Shown in pieces: positions 10,721-29,171 of a DNA stretch of 64,000 nucleotides (positions within the stretch are counted from its first letter, which is position 1; each line of letters opens with the position of its first letter). This stretch comes from Acanthochlamys bracteata (lineage: Eukaryota > Streptophyta > Magnoliopsida > Pandanales > Velloziaceae), in NCBI GenBank assembly GCA_019914995.1, contig CM034131.1:6604501-6668500 (forward strand), read 5' to 3'. The position numbers and the translations under genes are program-made. The notes beneath the pieces were generated by a model. It was not told the origin of the DNA, made no database searches, and was given only the letters and a program-made list of their open reading frames with translations.

Positions 10721-12465
10721 TCCTATATAAAAAAATATTCGTACCCACGTGGTTGTAAAAATCAAATCAGATATTGAATTAAAATTTTATCCAAATTAAT
10801 GGGTTACGAATTGACCTGCTGGATCAACAGATTGATTGTTATATTAACAATACTAAGGCGTTGACTACTACACGAAGATTTATTATTTTTTTTATTAGAA
10901 TGTACAAAAAAAATAAACTAACAAAAAACATAAAAGAGCAAATAAAAATATTTTAAATAATAAATTTTGAAAGAAATTCTTTATTTTAAAATAATTTTAT
11001 TATTTGTTTATAATTTAACAGAATTAATAATATAAAAGCTAAAAAATTATTAAAAATAAATATTTATAAATGAAATATAACAAATTTATTATTTTGTATT
11101 ATCACATTCAAATATAAAATCTAAATTAAATATTATTTTTCAATATAAGACTACTAATATTTAATTTTGTATTAAATATATCACAAATTTAAATTTTTTA
11201 AAATTTAACGTTTGATCCTGACGAGCGGGTCGATCGGATCGAAGCGGTTCGAAATAGATCGGAGCGGGTCGATTGCATAAACGGTTTATTATTAATTCAG
11301 ACAGATTTATGCTTCGAGTCGATAGTTTTTTAATCGATCCCGTCGGACTGGTCCGGATTTTAAAATTATAGATAATCGCTTAAAAAAAGGTATTTTTAAA
11401 TATTTTTTGTTTTAAAAAAGTTTACATTTTCTAAACATTTTAAAACTTTCCATTCATGCTTTTTGTGAGAGTTTACGGCTGCCAGCAGAAAGCAAGTAGA
11501 TAGTGTTGGGCGGTACAAGAACATACCTGTTCCTTATGATCATATATACACGAAAGTTCGGACTCTACATCCTCACTATTTGTTGGTGAGTTAGATGATG
11601 TGTAATAAACAAAAACAAGAGAAAAACAGGTTACAAAATTTCAGGACATTTGACACATTCTCCACCCACGCTACGAGGTTGTTAGACCTCGCTGACACTA
11701 TTATGTGTTTGAATTTAGATATTTGAAAGTGTTTATTGAAAAAAAGTTTTTTAAAAATAAGTTTTATTTTTTTTATTTTAAAAAATAATAAAAATAATTA
11801 ATAAGAATATTTTATGACGTATAATTTTTCTGCAGTTTTAAAAATTTTAAAATTTTTTTATAGAACATTCTCAAAGTTTTATTAAAAATAAATATCTCTC
11901 AAATATGCCCGTGAGTTAAAACTCTAATACAGTAACAGGCTTAACATAGCACCCCATAAAGTGTCCAAAAGCCCATTTTCACGATGGAGAGTGTGTTCAG
12001 AAAAAAAACTTTTAGAAGTTAAAAAAAGAGAGATACCCGGTCAAACTTCAAACGATCTTAATTCGATTGGTCTAAAATTAAAACAAAATATATTTAATAA
12101 AACTTATAGATTTCTAAATGAATTTGTGTTTTGTAAATAGTAAAAAATATGTACTTGTATTTTTTTTATATTTTCAAATTTAGAAAAAATAATAATGCCA
12201 AAAAGTTTAAAATATATAAAATTAAATAACGATAGAATAGTTCGGTGCCCGTAAATTGGGAGCGTTTCGTGTCTTAAAATTACTTTAATATTTTAAATTC
12301 ACTATTTACTATAAAGTTATATATTTTTATAAAATTATTTAAATTTTATAAAATATAAAACTTTATATATTATAAAATTTTATTCTTACATTTAAAATAA
12401 AACTAATTTTCTTTTAAAAAATATATTTTAAAGGAACTTAAACTTCCAAAACGAACTATTTTTTA

Positions 12466-12649
12466 GAGCACATTTGGTTTAGCTTTTTAAAAATTAATTT
12501 TCATATTTTTTAAATTTATATTTTTTAATATATATTTTATAAATATATAAAATATTTATTTAAAAATTTAAAAAATGTAAAAATTTTCTGTAGAATGAGA
12601 TTCTTTTATTTTAAAAAAAAATTTTCATAAGTAATTTGAAATGCACACC
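12466..12649 (+). mobile_element. GCGTTTGG-type MITE, forward copy of ~184 bp
   Basis: Left end GAGCACATTTGGTTTAGC; right end TTTGAAATGCACACC, complementary in outline. It is flanked by TTA on the left and TAA on the right, compatible with the 3-bp target duplication of Tourist/PIF-Harbinger MITEs. The internal core ATATTTTATAAATATATAAA matches the other copies. Confidence 0.6.
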
Positions 12650-12862
12650 TAATTGGCTACTAGATTGGCAAAAGAAAATAATTAAAAAGCAGCGGTGAAT
12701 GATATGTATCCTTAATACTAACACGCATTTTACCAGAATTAATTTAAGTTAAGGTTTAAAATAACTAAAGAATCATCTCGAGCACCAAACTATTCCAGCT
12801 TTCCACTGCAGTGAACAGTAAATCATTTCAGGTTTGACCGTTCAACTCAAGTACCGATGATT

Positions 12863-12985
12863 CACGTGTTAGCGCGGCAGTCATGCTTCGCTGGCGTGAT
12901 CTACTCCAGCATCGATATATTTCAAATTTTGTAATAGGGAGTGGCGGACTGCAGCCAACCGCTCGTGCCAATCTGGTCACACGTG
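12863..12985. promoter_or_regulatory. Two G-box/ABRE-type motifs upstream of the ERF12-like gene
   Basis: CACGTG occurs at 12863-12868 and again at 12980-12985, the second inside CACACGTGTC (an ACGTGTC ABRE core). They lie 0.8-0.9 kb upstream of the ERF12-like start. bZIP or bHLH binding is inferred from the motif only. Confidence 0.35.
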
Positions 12986-13764
12986 TCATCCAACGCCGCC
13001 TGTCTCCTACTACAAAACACCATGCTCTTCTCTTCTCTCCCTTCTCCACGCCAGCGCTCGTACCTTATTAAACACTGAACTCCATAACATGAAAACACCG
13101 TTGCAATTCACATGCATTGTAGCCTATGAGATTTATCCAATGAGATGGATCGCACATAGTGTTTGCCGTTGGTTGTGCATAGCAGATGCAAGGTCTGTGA
13201 CTGCTGGTGGTGTCGGGGATTCTTTCTCGGGTGCGCGGTTGCTTGCTTTCTTAGCTAAGCTTTTTTTCACTTTGTCTGCTATTTTGTTTTATCTTTGCTG
13301 CTTATCCGGAAGCGGGGAGATAGAGATACGAAATCATGGCAGGCGGACGAGCGCCGCTCGTCAGTCGGTCTGTAAGATAACGCTTAGGGCTTACGTCATT
13401 TTTTGGGTTATGACTGCTCTTCTACACCGGTGCACACAGTCTGAACCTTTTCGTGGTCACATGTTTCCCTTCCCATGACACGTCTTATCAGACGGCGCCA
13501 CTGCCCTACTCCACTCTGCTGCTCTGCAACACTCCACCGCTGTTTTGCTTCCATCTCTGCAACAGTTGCTGCTGCTCTCTGCAGCTGCGTGCGTGTGCTT
13601 TGACGTCTAACTCCACTACACATCCCATCTCCTCTCTATTCAATTCAATCCGTCACCTGTCGAACTTCTTTTTAAACTGCCATTTGGCTGACGAGATCTT
13701 CCAACTTTTTTCATTAACTTGCTGGTAGTGCTGGTGTTGGGAGGAAGGGAGTTTCGGCGAAGTA

Positions 13765-14316
13765 ATGGCGACCAGAAGAGAAGAAGGACACTACCGTGGA
13801 GTGAGGAAGAGGCCATGGGGAAGATACGCGGCGGAGATAAGAGATCCATGGAAGAAGACGCGTGTATGGCTCGGAACCTTCGACACGCCGGAAGAAGCTG
13901 CGATTGCTTACGATCAAGCTGCTCTATCACTTCGCGGTACAAAAGCGAAAACCAACTTCCCTCACCCCGTTCTTCCCATTCTTCCTCCTTTAGCTTCTCC
14001 GCCCATGCTTTCTGTTCACCATCTGAATGACAGTTTCTATTATAATAATGAACAAGCGCTGCGTGACTACCAAAGCTGGAGTCTGCCTACTTCTCCGCCG
14101 CCACAGCAGCCGCATCAGCTTGTTCTGTCTGTGCCACCATCAACGGCTCTTGTTCTCGGAAGCTGCATGCTGCAAGATAACAACTTTGCCTCGGCACAAG
14201 CATCTGTGAAGGAGCCATTGGTCGAGCATTGCTTTTTCCGAACCGCGGAGAAGGGAGTTCTGCCGTTCGATCTTAACGAGCCTCCGCCACCCTCGACCTC
14301 ACTGTTCTTCCACTGA
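13765..14316 (+). CDS. ERF transcriptional repressor, group VIII (ERF12-like), with EAR motif
   Basis: Intronless, 183 aa. The AP2/ERF domain begins almost at the N-terminus (residues ~8-66: [20 protein letters not shown], then [31 protein letters not shown]). The WKK and TPEEAA choices resemble ERF12-type members. A Pro/Ser/Gln-rich middle leads to a C-terminal EAR motif, FDLNEPP, residues 168-174, which should recruit TOPLESS-type co-repressors. The ATG follows a pyrimidine-rich leader and no longer frame exists upstream. It is transcribed divergently from the ERF4-like repressor 4.7 kb away. The assignment to ERF12 rather than a related group VIII member is from recalled sequence only. Confidence 0.87.
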   Translation: MATRREEGHYRGVRKRPWGRYAAEIRDPWKKTRVWLGTFDTPEEAAIAYDQAALSLRGTKAKTNFPHPVLPILPPLASPPMLSVHHLNDSFYYNNEQALRDYQSWSLPTSPPPQQPHQLVLSVPPSTALVLGSCMLQDNNFASAQASVKEPLVEHCFFRTAEKGVLPFDLNEPPPPSTSLFFH

Positions 14317-15581
14317 ACTTTTTTCCGAAGATCTTATGAATAGCAGCACTTGTTCTGCGTGACGCGCGTGATGAATGCACCTCCAAAGTGCCGCCGGCAG
14401 CCGCCTTGTTACTTTGCAGGGCTGACGCCTCCATGGGCAGCCAGTCTGATCTTTCTAGTTTCTTTTTTAAGGCATTTGATGAGTTTTGCGAGTTCTAGGA
14501 AGTAATGGCAAGAGCAACAAACATCCTTGATTACTGTAAATACCATTTTCCATTAGGAAATTCTTGTTCAGTTGTTCTTGCGTTTCCGTTTGTTTCTTAG
14601 CTTGTCTATGATTGAAATTCAACCTTGTTATACTAGTTATTTTTCTTTTCTAGCTTTTGGTATAAATAAGATTGCATATGGTTAATAGTGCCGGAGGCAG
14701 GCCAACAGGTGTTCTATCCACGGTGCAAAGCCGCAATGCCTTCTTCTCGACTGGGGACTTCTGCTCCGGCCGAGATGTATAATCTTTAATTTTAGCTACA
14801 CGTTTTCTTTTCTGAAATCTGAAATTGCCTGCTATTGGTGATTATTAACATGTTTATTGTTTAATACTTTTGTTTAGAGTATATTTTAATTTCTGCCAAA
14901 TTTCAATTCTTTTATTTCCATATTTGGTATTTATAATTTTTTTAATTTTCACTCTAAATTTTTTTTAATTTTTTAATTTTTTAATTTTACATGTTTGAAT
15001 TAGTATTTTAAAATTTTAGTTTTATGGTTTGTAATGGGAGGCGGCTCTTTTTTTTTGTCTTGCATCATTGCATGCGAGTGAGGTAACAAAGTTCAACACA
15101 TGTACTTGCAAAATACAAAATAAAAAATACCAACTTTTTCTATCGTGCTGATATTGGCTTGATGTGCATCTCCAGTCTATGGCCATTACAGTAGTGTTTT
15201 ATTTATGTAGTAAACTAATATTTTGTTGCTTAGTTTAAACTTTTATTGTTTAATGAAATTATTTTAATATAGTGCATTATATTGATTTGTTCGTGCAGGA
15301 GGGGTGGCTGTTTATGCATGACTTTTGCATCAAGCACGGTTATAAACCATAACTAAATCATTATGATCCGAAACCATAATTAATTGTTATCTCAAATTTG
15401 AAAATATTAATATTAAACTTGATATAATTAATAATATACTAATACATTAACCATCGTAGATTAGAATAAGTGTCGTCGATATAAATGCGATAATTCCGAT
15501 GGGATCACTCGTAGATAACGCAGAATCATGTCATCGAGAATCGTCTCGCATTCCCTGCAACTCTAATCAATATCTATTTAA

Positions 15582-15893
15582 GGGGCTCATTTGCGGCGTT
15601 TGGAATTACTTTTTTTCAACAAATTTTTTATTTCGAAGGTGTTTGAAATTATTGTTTTTTAACAAAATTTTTTAATTTTTTATTTTACATTTTTTAATAC
15701 ATATTTTATAAATATATAAAAAATTTATTTAAAAATTTAGAAAGTGTAAAAAAATTTTACGGAATGAGATTTTTTTATTACATATTTTTATTATTTTTTT
15801 TAAATAAAAAAAATAGAGCTTATTTTTAAAAAAAATAAAAATATTTTTTATTTTAAAAAAATTCTATTTTATAAGCAATCTCAAATACCTCCT
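15582..15893 (+). mobile_element. GCGTTTGG-type MITE, forward, with reiterated left end
   Basis: The right end ATAAGCAATCTCAAATACCTCC matches the family end. At the left the terminal motif is repeated: GGCGTTTGGAATTAC and, about 45 bp on, GGTGTTTGAAATTATT, each followed by a similar T-rich and ACAAA block. This suggests a short tandem duplication of the left end or one element inserted beside the remains of another. Confidence 0.6.
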
Positions 15894-16206
15894 TCGTTAG
15901 AGCGGAGTGAGTTCTTAGAAAAAGCTATTAGTATGTGAATTTTTTAAAAGATAAATTTTGAAGATAGAATAAATTTTAATATTTGATTATAATTTTAAAT
16001 AAATTTGAAATAGCTTTTTGTATTTGTAATAATATTAAATTAAATCTGAAAATAAACTTTTTAGTAAAAGAATAAATTTGAAAAAATGGATACAAAGTTC
16101 AAAGACCAAACTACAAAAAAGGTTCATTTTTTTAGTTTCCAGTAGCACCGTCCAGATTATTTTACGCACTTCACATTCGTCACTGCGCCAATGCAAAGTG
16201 TCTACT

Positions 16207-16373
16207 TGTGTTTATAAAAGATAATTTTATAAATAAAAATATTTTATTTTGTTTTTAAATAATTTTTATTTTTAAAAATAGAAATAAAAATAAAAAATAA
16301 TTAAAGTATAATAAAAAATAAAAAAATAAATTTAAAAAACTTTAAAAAGTTGGAATTTTAACCAAACGCACCC
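16207..16373 (-). mobile_element. GCGTTTGG-type MITE, reverse, ~170 bp
   Basis: Ends in AACCAAACGCACCC, the reverse complement of the family terminus GGGTGCGTTTGG. The left end is degraded. It lies 20 bp from a forward copy at 16393-16600, so the two form an inverted pair. Confidence 0.6.
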
Positions 16374-16392
16374 TTGAATCCCGCTTCCATTT

Positions 16393-16600
16393 GAAAGTAT
16401 TTGACATTATTTTTGTCAAAAAATAATTTTTAATTTGAAATTTTTAATACACTTTTTATAAATATTAAAAAATTTATTTAAAAATTTAAAAAATAAAAAA
16501 ATTTTACATAATAAAACTTTTATTATTTATTTTATTTTTTAATAAGTAAAATACAATTATTTAAAAAAATAATTTCTATTTAAAAATGTTAAAAGTAATA
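16393..16600 (+). mobile_element. GCGTTTGG-type MITE, forward, degraded
   Basis: GAAAGTATTTGACATTATTT at the left, then the AATACACTTTTTATAAATAT core and AAAATTTTACATAATAAAAC, all in family order. The termini are worn. Confidence 0.5.
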
Positions 16601-17683
16601 CCGGACATCCCCGCTCCACCACCGCACTTGACTTACCATTCGGATTAGCCCTCCTCTCTCTTCCACTCCTTAATTCTTCCATCACTATCACACTTCGAAA
16701 AACGAAAAGCCTAAATCAACAAAACACCAACCAAACATTCCATAATTTATCAATTATCAACTATTCAATTGAGCGATAAATTATTCGTTGGATGCCATTT
16801 CGTGTATATTATCTATTTCCCTCGGGGCCATTATTGATTCGTGTTGTTTGACTCTGTTCTTCTTCAACCAGTCAATCTCTCTACTTCCCTCGTTTCGCTC
16901 TGTTCACTTCTCCTAGGTATTGATGAGTTCTGTTTGTTATTGATTGATTTTTTTTTGGGGGTTCGGAATTTGTGTAGCTCTTGTTTCCTTGCATGCCTCC
17001 AAGTTCTTAGATAACCGCTGATCTAGGTAGGGGTTTGTTTACAGTTCCACGAAATTGATTTGCTTCTATGTTTCACGACTTTAAATTTTGCTTTGATTAA
17101 TTGATCGACGGCATTCTGTGCTGGTTTTGTTTGGTCCAACGACAGAATTATAGAAGCCTAGATGTCAGTTGTAGAAGTTAATGATTGACTTGGCTCAGTT
17201 TATAGGAGAGGTTAGCATCCTACGAGCAGAACTAGATGCCGCGAACACATTCATTGTTATTGATTGTATGAGCATGTAATGGATCATCTTTGCTAGTTTA
17301 AATGAATTATGAGAAGGAATTTTTCTACTGGTTGCCTTTCTTTTTATGTTCATCCTGTTACTGGTTGTGAGAACTTTACTTAAGTTACTTTAGTGGATCA
17401 TTCTTTGGCTGCAAAGACCAGCATTTTATTGATGTGAAGTAGGACTTTACATTTCTATATAACAGAAATGATTCAGTATATACATTTAACTGTTTACAGA
17501 CAATATGCCACTTTTTGAGATTTGACTTTAGAACTTCTGAAAAGTAATCGTTGTATTTTGGTTAGAAAAATTAAAATATTCTTCTGAGATCTTTGATTTA
17601 TTGAACAGGCCTTGATGTATTAGTTTTCTTTGGATGCCTTAATTTTTACTTAAATACGTAATATTCAGGTTATAAAGACCACC

Positions 17684-23887
<6,204 letters not shown>

Positions 23888-25140
23888 ACAGGTTTGAATA
23901 ATCGATCCTAGAATATCCAACAAAGAAGATAGCGCGGATACCTACTTACAAACATAGAACATGCTTGCAACTCTAATTTTCAGAAGGTGAAGCAAGTTTA
24001 GGTCCTTCCATTGTAGACGATCAGTTCATAATGGAGAACCCATAATTGTAATTAGCTATAAATCCGTCAATTCATACGGTGCCTAACTGTTTTCCATTTC
24101 AATTGCTTATGAATTTTTTGTTGCCGCCTCAGTATGTTTTATTCGTGTATGCTCGTTGGCTTGTGGGTTCTTTTTTGGATGTATTACATGTAGGACGTGT
24201 TTATCTGAAAAATAATTTTTTAAAAATTATTTTAGAAATCAATATATATATTTTTTATAATTTATTGTAGAAATATATTGTTAATAGTTTATTTTTAAAA
24301 TATTAATTTTGAGAAACTGACTTCCGTGTAAGTTAGACTTGTGCTGCCCCTAGCTGTAACTGTAAGGTGACTTTCTAGTGATGGAAAATTTTTTAAAGAA
24401 TATTTAATATTACTTTTTAAATATTTATTATTTTAAATAAATTGTTGCACAGTTATTTTATAAATAAAATTTTGAATAATATAAAAAATTATATCATAGA
24501 ATTTTTATATGTATAATTTTATTATTTTTAATAATAAATTTATTCTAAAAAATATTTTATAATTATTTTCAAATGTCTCCTTGATCTTGTATAGTTGGCC
24601 ATTTTTCTTTGATCCATAAACAATTTGACGATCTATTTTCTGGCATAGCACTTCATAGATTCTTGTCTTCTTCATGATTTTTTAGTGGCAGTGACTATTT
24701 AAATTGTGGCAGTGACTATTTAATAGAGAAAGTTTCTTTTAAATCAACTCCAATTTTCTTTACAAGCCAAATAACGATGTAAAATAGATTTCAAGTGATT
24801 CATATGCCTAATCTATTAATAAGTATGTATTTATTTCACTGAGAGAATTTTTTTCCCAAATATTTTCTTTGAAATAACTTTTATATTTATTTGTAAATTT
24901 ATTTTTTATTCATTTAAAAAATCATCACCTACAGCATTGAACTAACAAATGGGTCTGATGGGATTCGTCTGACACGAGTTCTCCCAACCTTCTCATTTCG
25001 TTCATAGCATATACCATGGAATCTTGGTTCACACGCTAGAAGAAATCAAACAGACTGGCATTACCGTAATTAATAATAGTTTGCTGCCTAAAATTGGTAA
25101 GGGCCACAGCGGAAAAATCACCGGTCGTGTATATAGCGTG
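23888..25140. other. GGAT 3' UTR and intergenic spacer
   Basis: No gene seen. The first ~250 bp are probably 3' UTR. Two worn MITE pieces lie at about 24195-24310 (reverse) and 24381-24581 (forward). The rest is AT-rich up to the eEF1B-gamma promoter. Confidence 0.6.
24381..24581 (+). mobile_element. GCGTTTGG-type MITE, worn forward copy
   Basis: Keeps the TTATTTTATAAATAAAATTT core order and the end TTATTTTCAAATGTCTCCT, similar to right ends elsewhere in the window. The left terminus is not recognisable. Confidence 0.4.
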
Positions 25141-25151
25141 CCCTAGCGAGC

Positions 25152-25200
25152 TTTATATACCACTCGCCGGATAACAGTTTTTCTCCCTTCCGAACCCTAG
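25152..25200 (+). promoter_or_regulatory. TATA box and telo-box of the eEF1B-gamma gene
   Basis: TTTATATA at 25152-25159, then AACCCTAG at 25193-25200, a telo-box. Telo-boxes near the start of transcription are typical of plant translation-machinery genes. The ATG follows at 25236, so the leader is short (~50 nt). Confidence 0.6.
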
Positions 25201-25235
25201 CGCCGCCTCAAGTCGTCGAACAGATCTCTCTGGCA

Positions 25236-28151
25236 ATGGCGCTGGTGAGTTCCAATCTTTCATTTCTAGTTCTTGTCGTTGCAGCTTTGTATTTTCCCTA
25301 TTTAACCACTGTTGTTTTTCATTTTTCGTTACGGGGTTTAGGGTTTTGAGTCGATCTGTTGTTTAGGCATGTTTCCGCAGGCTTTTGTTTATGGATTAGC
25401 TAAGTTAGAAGAATTCTGTTAATCTTAGTTGTTGCTTGCCACTTCGTTATTATATTAGATTTTAGTTCGGATAATTCATCTGGAATGTAGTGTTGCTAGA
25501 GATTTCTTTATGTTGAACTTTTGGTTCATCTAAATATGAAGTGGGATTTAGCTTGCTAGTGGGATTACCTTCACCTAGAATAGAGGGCTTGTTATGAACA
25601 GATCGAATTAGTCGGCTATTTCCACATTTAGTTGATGATTTTAGATAAAGCTTATGTGAAGTAAATAAAATAATGGCATGGATTTGAAAGGAGTAGTAGT
25701 GTCTCACGCAATCTCACTCTTTTTTGCTGCCATTATGCAGCCACTATGGATCATTAAGATCCGTCCCTGGCTTATGCTTGTACTTTGGTCCCTTCGTTCA
25801 TAGGTAGTACTTATTTCCGTGCCTACTGAAGCATATGAAGTGTCAGATTTGTTACTGGATTATGAGGTGTTATTTTTCTTTCTAATTGTTATGCATGCTT
25901 TGAAATGATAGTGTATTCAATTTTAGCAGGTTTGAGAGCTTATCATCTCATTAGTGATCAGTGGATATTGTTCTTGATGTGGGGGTTTTTTACATCCTTT
26001 GTAAATGGCTGCCTAATCATTTTAGAAAATTTCTGCATTGTTTATGCAGATGCTTTTGTCATGTGGTTGTTAGCTTATATGTGTCATAAGAGATGTTTGA
26101 TGATGCATCAGCAGGAATGCTTTGCATTTGCATTTATTTTATTGTTATTTCAATCCTGCATTAACGTGTGTATACGTGTAATTTTTAGGTACTATACTCT
26201 GGTAGTAACAACAAGAATGCCTTCAAGGCACTAATCACAGCAGAGTACAGTGGAGTCACTGTTGAACTCCCAAAAAATTTTGAGATGGGTGTTACAAACA
26301 AAAGTCCTGAGTTTCTTAAGATGAACCCCATTGGGAAGGTATCCATAAGTTCCACTTCTAAATGTTTCTATTAACTGTTTTCCACTTGTAAATTTTATAA
26401 GTACCTAGATTTTTTCTGAGGTGATAATCTTCCTGCAGATTCCAGTGCTGGAGACACCTGAAGGGCCTGTGTTTGAGAGTAATGCAATAGCACGCTATAG
26501 TATGTATAGTAAAGGTCTCACTCTAACCACACCAGCTATATGAACTGTGTCTGATCTATTCTTTTTGTCACAGTTGCTCGTCTGAAGGCTGACAATCCAC
26601 TTTATGGTTCATCTCTGATTGATTATGTAAGTCTTCCTTTAAAACACCTTTTTTTATGATTATTTGTGCTAATGGTTGACTTCATTTCAGGCCCATGTGG
26701 AACAGTGGATTGAATTTTCAAGTTATGAGATTGATTCGAGCATTGGTAGGTGGTTGTATCCAAGGCTTGGAGTTGTTACATTTCTCCCCCCGGTTAGTTT
26801 ATATGTTGCTTGTGTTTGAAGCATATGAAAATTTGTTCTTTTCTCTCTAACGGCATTGACTTTTCTTAGGCTGAGGAAGTTGCAATCACTGCTTTGAAGA
26901 GAGGCCTTGGTGCTCTGAATACGCATCTTGCTAAAAACACATATCTCGTAGGACATGCTGTCACACTGGCAGACATTATCATGACCTGCAACCTTTACTT
27001 AGGATTTAGTAGAATCATGACTAAGACTTTCACTAAAGAGTTCCCACATGTCGAGAGGTATTTCTGGACAATGGTCAATCAACCTAATTTCCGCAAGGTC
27101 ATTGGAGAAGTGAAGCAGGCAGAATCCGTTCCACCTGTTTCGCAAGGTAAGAAGCCTGCACAACCCAAGGAGCCTGCAAAGCCTAAAGAGCTGAAAGAGC
27201 CAAAGAAAGAGGCCAAGGTGCCTGAGAAACCAAAGGCAGAAGAGCTTGGAGAGGAGGAAGAAGCTCCGAAACCAAAGCCAAAGAACCCTCTTGACCTTCT
27301 ACCTCCAAGTAAGATGATATTGGATGAGTGGAAGAGGCTTTATTCTAACACCAAGACCAACTTCCGTGAGGTTGCTATTAAAGGTAACCATTCATTTTTT
27401 TAAGGCAAATTGATAGATACGGTTCAACTTTAAGGCAACTCCATCTTGTTTGTTGGCTCTATTGTGCAAGGATATGAATCTTTTAGTGCAATTTTTCTGC
27501 AATTTGATTCACTTGGTTTAGCCAGTTTTCAAAATAGCAGTTATCTTGTTATAATCAAAGGGATTCTGTTTTCAACCAAGCTTTTTGATGGCAATCGTAG
27601 ATGCTTGTTATTTTTCTTTAGCCTCAATCTTATGAAGTTGCGGAACTCGTAGCATTTACGGCAGCATTTTGAAATGTGTTTGACTCAGTAGGTTGTGGCC
27701 AATGTCATATCTCTAGAATTTATACTTTGTTTTAGACGATACTAACTGCATTCCCGTTGTGATGCTTTTAGGTTTCTGGGACATGTATGATCCAGAAGGA
27801 TACTCACTGTGGTTCTGCGAGTACAAGTACAATGATGAAAATACAGTCTCCTTTGTGACCCTGAACAAGGTTAGCGGGTTTCTGCAGCGCATGGATCTGG
27901 CTCGGAAGTATGCTTTTGGGAAGATGCTTGTCATTGGCAACGAGCCTCCGTACAAGGTGAAGGGACTCTGGCTTTTCCGTGGGCAGGAGGTCCCACAATT
28001 TGTGATTGATGAGTGCTACGACATGGAGCTGTATGAGTGGAAAAAGGTCGACATCAATGATGAAGCCCAAAGGGAGCGTGCAAATGCCATGATTGAAGAC
28101 CAGGAGCCATTTGAGGGAGAAGCCTTACTTGATGCCAAGTGTTTCAAGTAA
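25236..28151 (+). CDS. Elongation factor 1B subunit gamma (eEF1B-gamma)
   Basis: Seven exons: 25236-25244 (a 9-bp exon coding M-A-L), 26189-26338, 26439-26499, 26574-26626, 26691-26792, 26870-27383, 27772-28151; 422 aa. Domain order is GST-like N-domain (residues ~2-80, LYSGSNNKNAFKALI), GST C-domain (~90-200), a Lys/Pro/Glu-rich linker (~218-262, PKEPAKPKELKEPKKEAK), and the conserved EF1G domain (~265-422, from NPLDLLPPSKMILDEWKR to a CFK end). It is the structural subunit of the cytosolic eEF1B exchange complex, which reloads eEF1A with GTP and anchors the catalytic beta/alpha subunits. Length and order match plant eEF1B-gamma. The tiny first exon is followed by a ~940-bp intron. Confidence 0.95.
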
Positions 28152-29171
28152 TAACGACTTCAAAGTATCAGAGATGTTTCTACCTGAACTGCTCAGTTAT
28201 TGGACGGTATATTACTTAAGCTTTTAATGAAGTACAAATCAGGATTTGTGAGCTGTATGTGTCGTCTGAGTTGACCGTGTATCTTGAGAAGTTTTATTTT
28301 GGTGTGTGCCACATGTTAATTTTGTTTTTGTTTTTGTTTTAAGCTAGACTAGCAGTGTCGGATAATGTTAGCAAAAAAGTATCAGAATCAATTATTTTCG
28401 TTATGTTTTTCTTTTACCCTTTCTGTTATAATATATATTCCTGTTCCTTTGTGGGTGCTTAGACTTTTGGTTGATTGGTTCTGATGAAAAGCGCTTATAT
28501 TTGAATGCGGAGGTTTGTGTTTGGTTGAATGTTGGCACTTCAATTTGCTGATAATGAGAATTTGAAGTCTTCTTGAATTAAATACTTTTAGTTCTTGGAG
28601 TTTTTTCTTATAATGTCTAGTTGTCTTCAATGTGATACATAGTAATATTCGTATGTGAATGTTCTGTTTGTTGAAGTCATCTGGAAAGCGACTTAAACGA
28701 GGGTAGGGACGTTCATTGTCAGGCTGGCAACTAGTTGTGGCTACTCGAAGTTGGTGAGTTGCTTGCTTTTTGGCTCTGCCAATAAACACACGATAAACGT
28801 TCAAACAGAAATACAATGTCATTCCAGAAGTGGAAATCAAACATACGTGAATTTTAGAACTTAGAACTTCTTATGCCATTCCATTGGAAGTTCTACGTGT
28901 TATTACACAGCCAAAAGCTGAAAGACTGAAAGTGATGCGCACCATTCATCATATCCGTTGATGTTCTGGGCCAGGACCTGTTACTACATCCACCAATGAT
29001 GCTGTGTTCAGTACAAACTTCCCTGAAAGACTACGGCGATTGACAATAAACTTACTAATAGAAACATAAACAATAATGAGGTTGGCCTATCCATACAGTT
29101 AACAATCATATAGAACAAGATGCTTCATCACTTATGCCTATACACTGATAGCATCTATTGGGATGGGAAAT
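28152..29171. other. Convergent intergenic spacer (eEF1B-gamma / Yippee 3' ends)
   Basis: About 1 kb holding the 3' ends of two converging genes. A minus-strand open frame of 150 codons (28388-28840) has no recognisable domain and is not called. Confidence 0.6.

Larger units (their letters stand above)
9260..13764. other. Divergent intergenic region between the two ERF genes, mostly AT-rich MITE debris
   Basis: No gene seen in 4.5 kb. 9.26-9.96 kb is relatively GC-rich and is the ERF4-like promoter region. 10.0-12.65 kb is very AT-rich and holds several members of a dispersed MITE family (listed separately; a further partial copy lies at about 11715-11895). An unusual CpG-rich island sits at 11210-11350. 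12.8-13.76 kb is higher in GC and is the promoter region of the ERF12-like gene. Confidence 0.6.
14317..16880. other. Intergenic region upstream of GGAT, MITE-rich
   Basis: No gene visible. The first ~300 bp are probably ERF12-like 3' UTR. 15.5-16.6 kb carries at least three MITE copies. 16.65-16.9 kb is pyrimidine-rich and likely holds the GGAT promoter and first non-coding exon. Confidence 0.6.

Noticed and set aside
13089-13478. Plus-strand open frame of 129 codons upstream of the ERF12-like gene
   Set aside because: No similarity to known proteins; it sits in promoter-like sequence.
28388-28840. Minus-strand open frame of 150 codons between eEF1B-gamma and Yippee
   Set aside because: No recognisable domain or motif, and it overlaps the 3' ends of two convergent genes.
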